Part shown: positions 11,605 through 24,200 of the stretch, in pieces | Position numbering within the stretch: the first letter of the stretch is position 1 | Layout: every line of letters starts with the position of its first letter | Assembly (NCBI GenBank): GCA_033032175.1 | Contig: CM065309.1 | Coordinates: 11,098,001 to 11,162,000 of the forward strand | Origin: Saturnia japonica | Taxonomy: Eukaryota; Arthropoda; Insecta; Lepidoptera; Saturniidae | Length of the DNA stretch: 64,000 nucleotides | Direction: 5' to 3' | The notes under the pieces: generated by a model | The model's input: only the letters and a program-made list of their open reading frames with translations | What the model was told of the DNA's origin: nothing | Databases searched by the model: none | Program-made: the position numbers and the translations under genes

Positions 11605-12165
11605 TAAGCCGCTTAATATCTCAGTTTTCTATTTCTAAAGTTACTATATCTTATTATAGTAAATCAATAGAAAAGAGAAGAACGCACGGAGAAAGCAAAT
11701 GTGATCCCCTAAAGCAATGTTTATTTTAGTAGGCCAGAATACGTTTTTATTTAAAAAATAAAAAAAATATTAAAATTTTTGCATAAGTTCGATGGTACCT
11801 TTATGATTCTTAACACATATCCCTATCCTATCCTAAAGATGCCTATACCAGAAATATAAAGGAATGAGCCGGTTTAAGTTTTTATGGGAAAAATTTCTGA
11901 ATTCGTTTTATTTGGAGGAAATTTTTTAGCCACCATGGGGAAAATTGGAAAAAAATTTTCTCAACACCCTAAATGAAAATCTATTGTGTTCAAAACAATA
12001 GCAATAGCAAGATTAGCAAGCCTTCTGGTTATTTGTCTATGATAGCAAGTTAGTAAACTGCGACGGTAGAAGCGGTAGAAGATTGTTTTGTAAAAAATAT
12101 AGTTTTCTGCTTTCGTGTCCTATTGTAACGCTTTTTCATCTAAAAATAGTTTTTTATATTTCTAG
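11605..12165. other. Upstream region of nudC
   Basis: Likely contains the nudC promoter and 5' UTR. No TATA box or clear initiator could be fixed. A tttctag string ends just before the start codon at 12,170, so an untranslated first exon further left, spliced at about 12,165, is possible. Confidence 0.4.
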
Positions 12166-12169
12166 AGAA

Positions 12170-12244
12170 ATGGCAAATGATCCAGAAAGATTTGATTCAA
12201 TATTACTTGCTATGGCACAGCAACATGAAGGTGGCGTAAAAGAT
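12170..12244 (+). CDS. nudC: nudC coding exon 1
   Basis: Residues 1-25, ATG at 12,170, ending GGVKD before gtgagt. This ATG is chosen because the following residues ([20 protein letters not shown]) align with the known NudC N-terminus. Confidence 0.95.
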
Positions 12245-15200
12245 GTGAGTTTTTGCAAGTAATAACTATAAAACTTCTTTGTATGCTAAAATTTGTAAAT
12301 AAGTTAATGTTCAGAACATTGCATATTTACAATAATGAGCATTTTTTGTGTATTTCATGCATGCGGCTTTTTATGATCACGTGTTGACAATATAAAATTT
12401 TTTGGAAGATTGTAGAGGTTACTCGTTGCTATGGTTGCCAGGGTTGACAACCTGAAGCGTGCCAATTTATCGTACCAGCTACGCCGAAAGTATTGTATAT
12501 TTCGTGTATTGGACCAGAATTATCGTACTCTATTAACTTCTACCCCGGAGGGCGCTTTTTATGAATTCTTTGAATGTTAAAATAAAGTTGTTAATTGTGA
12601 CATAAAATTGTCGTATATAACAATTATCGTACTGTTGTAAATTATAGAATATATATATTATTAGAATGACAATAAACAAATTGTTGTTTGTACATTTATT
12701 AAGTATTTATTAAAAAACTTTAAAACATACATGATTAAAAACTATGGTATATAATCACTATAGGCATACTCAGGCGAGGGACAGTCTTTGCTGTACTTTT
12801 TGTCCATCAAAATAGACCGTTTAGAACTGCACAGTTTTGTATGTGGTATCTTTAGTCTGTCATGTGGATTGTCAATTCTAAAAATCTATTTTGATGGACA
12901 AAAAAGTCCCCGAAGGACTGTCCTTCATCTGAGGCTTTAAATGTTCTAGTTGGAGCGGTACTGTAGTTTTGTATACATGTATTAAAGAATTATTGTTTTT
13001 TTATCCTCCCTTCTGTTATGCCACCACAAAATTGTCAAAAAGTCATATGTTTTAAATATAATAAGACTTGGATTATGGTGTTTTAATATAATGTTTCATA
13101 TTCAGTAGCTTAGGTTTTCCATTGCAAGAGAGGATTCAGCCAGAGAAGGGTACTGATGAATTCTAAAAGTAGATTCATGTTTTTTTTTAATCCAAGCCTA
13201 ATATACTACAATATGTAAGTTGTTTATTCAAAATACAGTACAGATATAAAATAATAATTTATTGACTTTACAGCTCCTAAATACAATTGCTAGCTTTCTA
13301 ACAAGAAAAACGGATTTTTTTGTTGGAGGGCGTGAAGGAGATTGGGAACAAGTAAGTTTTAATTTCTACAATTAATAAAATTGAATTGTCTGTTCATAAT
13401 CTCAAAATAATAGCTTTTTACGAAATGTATATGAAAGTATATACAATAACTATAACCATAACCAAAAGCCAATTTTTACAATTTTTGTCTGTCTGTTTGT
13501 TCCGGGTAATGTCCGAAATGGTTGGACCTATTTTGACCGGACTTTCACTGACAGATAACTGATGTTATAAGGAGTAACTTTGGCTACTTCTATTTTAGAC
13601 ATAGAATTAGGGCTCTGCACCAATATAAAAAAACTGGTCATGATTAATCAATTCGGGTGCTTAAGAAATTTATCAAATTAATACAATACTTAATTATAGA
13701 TCTTAAAAATACCTACAAAAAAAATATGATAGTATATGTTTATCTTCTAAGGAACATTCATAATAAGCATTTTTGTCTTTAAAATAATATTCATGATTTA
13801 CAGGTACTTAAAGATACATTCTATACACAAGCTAAGAAAGCCCGTGATGAATCAGATAAACTAAAAAGAGAAAAAGAGGAAGCTGAGAAACGTCTTAAAG
13901 ACATAAGACAAAGAAAAGAACAAGAAAGGTTGGCTCAAGACATTGAGCCAGCTACTGTTACTGAGCTAACAGATCAAGAAGCTGAGAAGATGCAGGAGGA
14001 TATTGAGAAAAATAAAGACATTAGTAAGTACATAATCTAAACAATTAATAAAATTGAAGTGTCTGTTTGTAATGTCAAAATAACAGCTTTTTAAAATACA
14101 TATGAAGGTATATATGGAACCTATAGCACTAACCCCAATTTAAAAATATTTGTCTTTCTGTCTGTATGTTTGTTCCGGGTAATCTCTGAAATGGTTGGAC
14201 AGATTTTGACAGGATATTCACTAGTAGATAGCTAGAAGATAGACATATACTCATGGTGTCTTTTTTGTAGGTATTTTTAAGATCTAAAATTAAGTAGTGC
14301 ATTAGTTTGATATATTTCTTATGGTTTACACAAGGTAAGCCATTTAAGCACCCGAACTGATTAACCATGACCAGTTTTTTATTTGTGCGGAACTCTAATT
14401 CTTTTTCTAAAATAAAAATAGCCTAAGTTACTCCTTATAACATCAGCTATATATCAGTGAAAGTCCCATTAAATTCCAACCGTTTCGGAGATTACCCGGA
14501 ACAAACAGATAGACAGACAGACAAAAATTTAAAAAATGGGCTTTTTGTTATAGGTGTCGTATATATGTACTTTCATATGCATTTAGTAAAAAACTGTTAT
14601 TTTGACATTACAAACAGACACTTCAATTTTATTAATTGTATGGATAAGATGAATTTATAGTAGGTATTAGTATGAGTGTCTGTTAGTGGTTGTGAAACTA
14701 CTGAAAAACTTGACCGATTGAGATGATATTGACACAATATATTTGTTTTGTCAAGAAATGGATCATAGCTATGATAGGATAGGATAGTTGGCTATATATG
14801 GAAGAAATTGACTATTTACACTATTGTGTGTGTTTAGTGTCAAAAGAAAATCCCAAAATCTAAATAATAAGTCTAAATCCATTCAAAATTCTAAATATGT
14901 CCAATTTTGTTTAATAATTTGGTCTTATTAAAAAAAAAATTAGTATTATAATTTTAAACCACCATTTTTTAATATCCAGAAGCAGAAGATGGCAGTGGCG
15001 ATGTTAGCAATGATGCGGCAGAAGAAGCTGAAGAAGATGATGCTCAAGAGAAAGGTAAACTGAAACCAAATGCAGGCAATGGATGTGATCTTGAGCATTA
15101 CAGATGGACCCAGACACTGGAAGAAGTTGAGGTAAGTTTTTTTAATTATAATTCTGGTTCATATTTCTGTGACATAATATGTATACAATGTATGAATTTA

Positions 15201-18200
15201 TTAAGTGTTAATGGCTATTTGCAAACATTTTACAAAATAAATAATCTAAAATTGATTTACTTTTTATTGGATGTTAGGAATATATATTACATATATAAAA
15301 AATGACTTCTTTCTGAATAAAAATTGATCACCTACAAACTAAAATGTTAAGTGCATTTTTCATACAGATCTTCTTGGACTTAGAAAGTAAAGGCTATATA
15401 TTATTAGGTCCTTATATATGAAATTGGGGGTTTGTTGCACTGGCCACTTTAATCTCAAATATCTGGTGTTTCATTAGGAAGTTAAAATTCAAATTTAGGC
15501 TTGGGTATTTGTGTTTCGAATTTAGTGATTGATTTGTTTTCGCGTAATTTGATTCTCCTTTGACATCATTCTTTTCACAAAATGGAAAACTTAAAATATA
15601 ACGTTATTTACGAATATGAGTTCCATCGTGTATGGGGAAGCTATATCTAAGGACCTTTATATAAGCCATATTTACTATACTGTGATTTTTTATCCCATGG
15701 AGTAAATCGATAATCACTAATCACTTCAAAATAATGTTGCCTATAAATTTTTCCACTGTTGTGCTACAGTATATTTCACCTTCCAATTCTTTGAACCATA
15801 AGATTTTAAATACTAAATTGACGATTTTTATTTATTAATGAAATATTTTGCCAATTTGTCAACTTTTCAATCAATAAACTATTCCCATTATTGTTAAAAA
15901 ACAACAATTTTACGACAGTAATAACTACCTAAAGATGAAAAAGTATCATTTCCTCTTGCTATGCTAGCGACATTTTCGTGGGTTTTAGGATTATAATTTG
16001 TTGCTTACAGCTGGACACTTTTTCAACTTGTCCTCCGTATAGGATGGTTCTCCTTACTTCTACAATCCATAGTGGGAATAAAAAACGTAGTTTAGATAAT
16101 TTTATTATATTATGTAAATAAAATAAGAAAATATTTCTGTGATTATAATTTTATTTTCATTACAAGTTTTACATTATCACAGTTGACAATAAATTAAATA
16201 TAATTTTATGAAGAACAACAAATATTATAATAAAACTGTTTACTGTTTATTTTAAATAAATGTTAGCCTAACCTAAGAATACTTATGAGCAATAAGATGC
16301 AGATTTTCATGTTGTTAACGAAAATTTGCAACTTTTCACTGACCTTTATTCATAGTCTCGTCGAGATAGTGCAATTTTATTTATATAGGTATTAATAGTA
16401 AAAAGTGCGTATATACACATAATCAGTTGTACAGAAAAAAATTAAAATATTGTGATTTGGTCACATTTTTGCATATAAATAATTTCTGATTTATAATTGT
16501 TTTTCGAATAACGTGTTTCATTTAATTTCGCAGTATTGAGTTACGTGAGTATATAATTCAGTTACTTTGCATTGAGAGAAAGAGGCGTAGTTGTTATTAT
16601 TTTAACAATAATAATTTCAAAAATCTTAACTAAATCATTTTATTTTTATTAATGTATGTTAACCATATTAAAAATAACTAAGACTTCTATTAAAAAGTGA
16701 ATACACTCGTAACATTAAAAAAGTGGCTATGCGTAACGTGTTTAAAATTTACACAGTACACTTCTTACATAATACATGGGTTATTAAAACATGGAGTGTA
16801 CGAGATTTGTTTCAACATAATTAATTACATGTTCGTGTCTAGTAAAAAACTAGCATCTTCATGTTAATTATTTTAAAGTTTAAATTGATATGTATTTTTA
16901 CCGCATTAATTCAATGAAGATTACAGGAATTTCAAATATGACATTTTAAACTTCGTGAAAATATAATTGTTTGAAATGATATACCTAGGGTGGTCTAATA
17001 TTTATATGCAATCAGGGTATATTGTCAGATACGCGGATTCGCTATACGTAAGTCATGAATCTGAAAACTGTACTCATAAATAACTTGATGGGAAGTAATC
17101 TGCCTTGTAGTGTCTACTGACGCGAATTCTCATAATCACTACTTTTGCCTTTTTACTTTTATGTGGAATTGCACTATTCCCGAAAATATTACAGTATAAG
17201 TACAAAAGGTTTAACAAAACCATATACCATTGTTTTTAAATACTTATCCTACATTAAAAATTATATGAAATTAAATATAATACCAGCTTGTGAATATCCT
17301 ACTGCTGGGAAAGATGTCTTCCTGAGAGACTTCATCGTCTTAATCGCCACACTGATCCAAACTCATTAGCGATTTCAAACGCATAGAAGTCCTATAGCTC
17401 TGTATTTTTCCCACTACATTGCGGTATTACAAGAACATTTCTCACGAGATTCAGGTCTCCCCACGATATTTCCCTTCACCGTCAGCCGTACACATTAAAT
17501 ACAAATGAGCAAACTCCTTGGTATATGCTGAGGATGGAACCAGCGAATATCAGAACCATATTGGTGATGGTAATAACGATATGGGGTTAACTTTCGGCCA
17601 CCACGATCTTATTTATTATACATTACAAATAACATAAATTATAGGTATGTAAAAAGATAAATAAGTGCGAGTATATTCTTCCATACTATGTATTTATAAT
17701 GGTGAAATTTGCTAAGATTTGTACTACTTATATAGATAGGAAATATTAAAAAAATATAAATAAAACAAAATATCTATATATATTTTAGTCCAGCACGTTA
17801 AAAACCTAAACTCCACTTGGTGGTAATAAACCAAGGACAGTCACCGTCACCATGCTGGCTTATAAATTTAGCACGCGGACCTTGATGAGCCCCGATGGTT
17901 CCACGAAAAATGAGATAGACTTCATCATGACCACGAAGAGACAAATATTCAATGATGTCACTGTGATTCACAGAGTGAAAACCGGCAGTGATCACCAAAT
18001 GGTTAGAGGCACATTGAATATCAATCTAAAAATAGAAAGGTCTCGCCTGATGAAGTCTACGCTCCGACCCTCTAATGCTCAACTCCAAAACCCCGAGAGC
18101 TTTCAAGTCGAATTGAAAAACCAATTCGATTGCCTAGATAGTTGCGTCTCCGTAGATGATATTAGTAATAGGCTGGTAGAAACTGTCCATGCGGTTGGGT

Positions 18201-21200
18201 CCAAGTTCTTTAAAACTCACCGTAGCAATAGGACTCAAAAAATATCAGATCAAACCCGAAAACTCATGGCGGATCGGCATGGTATGGTGCTGCAGTCTTC
18301 CGATGACGCTAAGTCCTATAGGCAGCTCAATAGATCTATTCATAAATCCTTGCGACACGATGTCCGGTCTTACAATACCAAAAGTATTAAAGAGACGATA
18401 GAGCGGAATAAAGGCTCCAAAGTGTTCGCAAGGAATGCATCTATTGGGCAGAGCCAGTTGACGAAGCTGAAAATTGATAATGGCAGCGTAGCGTCCACCA
18501 AGCCAGAGGTATTAAGGGAGATCGAAAGGTTCTATGGGCAGTTATATACCTCGTCAACTAAGCCTGTTACCAGCCCGGCTACAGATCCGAGAGCCGGGCT
18601 GACCCGACACTATACCGAAGATATCCCCGACATCACCCTGTACGAGATTAGGATGGCCCTTAAGCAGCTTAAGAACAACAAGGCGCCGGGTGATGACGGA
18701 ATTACATCAGAGCTTCTTAAAGCGGGTGGAACACCGGTACTTAAGGTCCTGCAGAAGCTCTTTAATTCCGTTATACTCGAGGGTAAAACGCCGGAAACGT
18801 GGGGCGGCAGCGTGGTGGTCCTGTTCTTCAAGTTCTGATAAAACCTTATTGAAGAACTATCGGCCCATCTCGTTGCTGAGCCATGTTTATAAACTGTTTT
18901 CGAGGGTCATCACGAATCGTCTCGAGCACAAGTTTGATGACTTCCAGCCTCCCGAACAAGCCGGTTTCCGAAAAGGCTTTAGCACCATAGACCACATCTA
19001 TACGCTGCGGCAGATTATACAGAAGACTGAGGAGTATAATCTGCCTTTATGCTTAGCGTTCGTGAACTACGAAAAAGCCTTTGATTCGGTCGAAACCTGG
19101 GCAGTGTTGCAGTCTCTCCAGCGGTGCCGTATTGACTATCGATATATCGAAGTGTTGAAGTGTTTGTACAACAACGCCTCCATGTCGGTCCGAGTACAGG
19201 AGCAGTGCACGAAGGCAATTCCTTTGAGAAGAGGCGTTAGACAGGGAGACGTAATATCTCCGAAACTGTTTACCGCCGCTCTAGAGGATGCCTTCAAGCT
19301 CTTGGAATGGCAAGGACTCGGCATCAATGTTAATGGCGAGTACATCACTCACCTTCGATTTGCTGACGACATCGTAGTCATGGCAGAATCGCTGGAAGAT
19401 CTTGGCACAATGCTCGATGGCCTCGACAAAGTTTCTCAACAGGTGGGCCTTAAAATGAACATGGACAAGACGAAAATCATGTCGAATATCCATGTGGTGC
19501 CCACCCCAGTATCAGTAGGGAACTCTTGTCTAGAAGTTGTTGAAGAATATGCCTACCTGGGACAGACAGTCCAGTTAGGTAGGTCCAACTTTGAAAAAGA
19601 GGTCAGTCGACGAATCCAACTCGGCTGGGCAGCGTTCGGGAAACTGCGCGACGTCTTCTCGTCCAAAATACCTCAGAGCCTCAAGACGAAAGTCTTTGAC
19701 CAGTGTGTGTTGCCGGTGATGACATACGGCACAGAGACGTGGTCGCTCACTGTGGGCCTCATAAGAAAGCTCAAGGTCGCTCAGCGAGCTATGGAGAGGG
19801 CTATGCTTGGTGTTTCTCTATGAGATCGAATCAGAAATGAGGAGATCCGTAGACAAACTAAGGTAACCGACATAGCCAAAAGGATTAGCAAGTTGAAGTG
19901 GCAGTGGGCGGGGCACATAGTTCGGAGAACTGACGGCCGTTGGGGCAGAAAGGTTCTCGAGTGGAGACCACGCACGGGAAAGCGCAGCGTAGGACGGCCC
20001 CCCACTAGATGGAAAGACGACATAATAAAGGTCGCTGGGAGCCGTTGGGTGCAGGCCGCACAAGATCGGTCGTTCTGGAGATCTATAGGGGAGGCCTATG
20101 TTCAGCAGTGGACGTCCTGCGGCTGAAATGATGATGATGATGATGTATAGTATCGAACAATAAAGTATCTACTTTATAAGGTTCTGCGCCTTTCGCGACC
20201 CGCACTACAGCTAAGCCATTCGGTTTTTAAAGGAGATTATCTCCCAAACCATTAGTGGTGACGACTATTATGAATATAATAAATAAATAGACTCAAATAT
20301 TTAACAAAAAATTATGTATAAAACATACTGGGAAAATATTGCACTTAAAGGACGTTTTTTATTCCCACGGAGTAAAATGACTTTTCATGTGTTGCTAGTT
20401 CTTAAAATAGAGATATTATTATCGGAACTACTAGTAAAACGTTACGATATATTTAACCGATTGATAAGTTTTTTTGAAAAACATTGAACCCTCCAAATGC
20501 CTCCAAACGTGAAGGCCGAATAAGGGTGACAAAATCGCGTCTATAGTGGATCAACCAGAGCGTTCTATGTTTTAGTTTAGATTTTATAGTTTCCTGAATT
20601 ATGTATATTTTACTATTAGTTAATTATCGGGTATGTTGAACAACACAAAATATTTTAATTAATAAATAAAAACCCTCAATTCAGTATTTAAAATCTTACG
20701 ATTCAAATAATTGGAACGTAATATCTACTGTACCACAACACTACAGAAAATAATGTTGCAACATTATTTTTAAGTTTGACGTTAGTGATTGTCAATTTAC
20801 TCCGTGGAAATATAAATCGCAGTATAGTCATCTTAATAAGGTATAACAATTTTTTTTTATTCGATGCTAGATATTTTATTTACACAGCATATTGAACATT
20901 TAAATATTTATCATTTTGATATTGAATATATTTAACTAATTATTATTATTTTATTATTAGCAAGGGTATATTTATATACGCTCGTTACTTCGCGAGGACG
21001 ATGTTTACACTTGAACAAACATTTCTAAAGTTCTAAGTATTTCAAAACGCTTTTATTTTATTCATGTGTATATCATTTGATTTAAATCCAACCTTGTTTG
21101 CTAATTATACTAATACTTAAATTAATTATTAATTTTAGTAAACTAATACTTTTCGATATTAAATTATCCCTGTGTAGATTTATGAATATTTGTACAGCCC

Positions 21201-24200
21201 AGTCTCCTTACGCATTCTCACTGAAATATGGAAAGTAAAGCATTAGTTAAATAAGGTATGTCAGCTTCAAAAGCTTTTCATCGATCGTCGTTAATGTGAG
21301 GGAGAATCTTGTATGAATCTTAATTATGAGAAGAGCAACACCGTTAGTGTAATTATATCTACTATAGTATAAATCTTGCGATAGCGGTGACAGGTACAAG
21401 TAAATATAATATGAAACCCAAGGGTAGGTAGGTACCTTAACCGTTGTAATTGCAGAAAAAGTTTGAGACATTTTGACCTGCACATACAGTTATTTTAAGT
21501 GTACATACAGTAAGCAAGAAAATGTATAATTTACACAAAAACTTTTGATGCCCATCGAACCTGTTTCTTTTAAGGAACAATGAAATCTATGGGACCAACT
21601 AAAAAGACTAACTTATTTTTATCCTTAAGATTATTTCAGCTCAATAATTAATATTTTTCATTGAATGTATAAAATTGGTCTCCGCGCAGTATTCACTGTA
21701 CATTACGTTTCCTTGAAACCGTCTGTGAAATGTCCGGGGATTTGTAAGGTATGTCCCCTTGTTTTTGTGTTAATTTAGGTGATGGCAGACCTATTATTGT
21801 TCTAAGGAGGCTAAGGATAAAAATGAATATACTTACTTTCGACAAAACATATAGCTGCTAATATGCACGCAGAAAATAGGATCGTCATTGATATAACAAG
21901 TATTGTGATTTGATGCGAGTGGTCGCAGCAACAAGACTTTGGTTCTTTGTTTGTTAGATGCTTCGTGTAACCATTGACAACTGTAAAATGTGTTGAACTC
22001 GCAACTGATGCTGCGTCGTGGTGGCGTGAAGTGTCTCTGTTAACACCACTCCATATGTTATCAATGGAGTCGTGTGGTTCTTCAGGAATGGCGACAACAG
22101 CGTCAGAAAAGCCAGACTTACGATCGTAACCAATCGATTTGTTCTCATAATGACTATGCTCTTCGCCATTAGATTTCTTACCACTCACGCAAGCTAAATT
22201 CGCCGCATTCAACAACAACGAACCAGACGATGCGCTCTGTAATAAAAAAAAAAACATGTTTTCATAATTTTATTACAAATTCCGCTTTATACCTACCGAA
22301 ATAAAGCTTGGCTACCAATTAGTTAACATATAAATTTACGTTCTACAAGAATACAAAAGCGTAAAAATCAAACTAAATGAACGTTGTTATGTAAGAATAT
22401 GCATTTATCATGTAAAAATGATTCGACACTTTGATCCATACTGCGTTTTTTAATCCCACGAATAAGACAATCACTAATGTAAAACCGGAAAATAATGTTG
22501 CCACATAAATTTTTGTAGTGTTGTGCTACCTTATATTTTAAGTTCCAATTATTTGAATCGTAACATTTTAAATATTGAATTATGTAAGGGTTTTTATTTA
22601 TTTATTAATTATTGGTATATTTTGTGTTATTTAACATACCCGATAATTTACTATTATTATTACATAATTCTCTAGGATTAGCATACCATCTTGGGTCACT
22701 TAAGATCAGGTGAGATTGGGGCCACAACGCTAAACCAGCCTATACCTTTGGAGGGTTCAATTTTTTTTTTCAGAAAAAGTTATGAATAGTCGTAATATCT
22801 CGTACGTTTTTACGATTAGTTCAGATTGGTGACATCACTGTTTTAAAAACAATAAACTAGCAACATTAACACATGAAATGTTATTTTACTCCAAAGAAAT
22901 AAAAAATGCACTTTAGTCCACGTAAAACGATTATAGAGTTGACCTATTCGGTACCGATAGCTTAATTAAAAATTTATAATTAATTTACATTGTACATACT
23001 TTGAAACCAGGAACCATTTATCTATTACATAAAGCTATATTCTTACAATGAATAAGGATCTTGTGATAATAGTTTGGACGAAATGAAACGTCTATAGTCA
23101 AGTATGTTGAGATCATAAAAGTGAATCTTATACCGGAGTTACCGGACACGACATTATCATGAAGTTTCTTGACCTCGCCAATTAGTTAAATTGCCTAATA
23201 CTGACATAAAAACACAGTATTAAATTATCACAGCAAAAAATACAATCCGTATGTATTGTTCCATTAGAGGTCATCATTTGCAAAGTCAATCGAGGTTTAA
23301 AAATATCATGATGTTTTTTTTATGGCAATGATGGACAATTTAAGATTTATATATCCCTAATTTAAGGTCTTAAAATATAGCAATTAAATTCAAGTGCACG
23401 TTAATTTATTTTAAATATAATGGTCACAAGTACAATCATTACAACACAGTGCGAAATCAAATGATGTTCTACTCGTATACTCGCAGTATAACATTAGTCA
23501 TTATAATTCATAAGATAAAGTTTCCTATTGGTTGGTGTATAACTTTACAAAGAGTTTTTAGCGCGACCTTGTTCTGTCATATGACGGATTTTATTTTAAT
23601 TCTCAGTTGTTTGGCCCTACATTATGTAATTTTGGCGGCATTTTACCTGATGTAGTTTGATTATTTTGCACATGCGAAGTGGATTATGAATAATAACTAG
23701 GAATATGAATTTTAAGTTGCTACAAAAACTCCCTAGAGGCCTAGACAATTGGGTGTCCCCAAATTGTTAGAGCTATGTTTGAGGATTACAAGAATAATGA
23801 TAAAAATATTCTATTCACTTGACGTTTGCAGCACTGTGGATGAAAACACGTTGCTACTAAATAAATAAATAAAAAATTACAAAAGGGGTTGGGTATCTTA
23901 CGTGAGTGCTGTGGTTGCTAGACGAGCCTTGGCTGGACGCAGAGCCTCCACGTGATCGTGTATCGCTGATGCTACCGGCACCGCTACCCGACAGGGACGG
24001 GCGGGGTATGTGCCAATCTTGTCTCGAGATCTGATTGAGATAAAATATTCAAGGGTCATTATCCAAGTTTATATTAGTGCAATACATACTTATTACACAA
24101 GGTATAATTATAACATAGCATGCGTATTTAATTACTATCTCTAAAATAGATAAAAGGGTTAAATATTAGATTGTATTACATTAAAAAATTCCAAGGTCTA

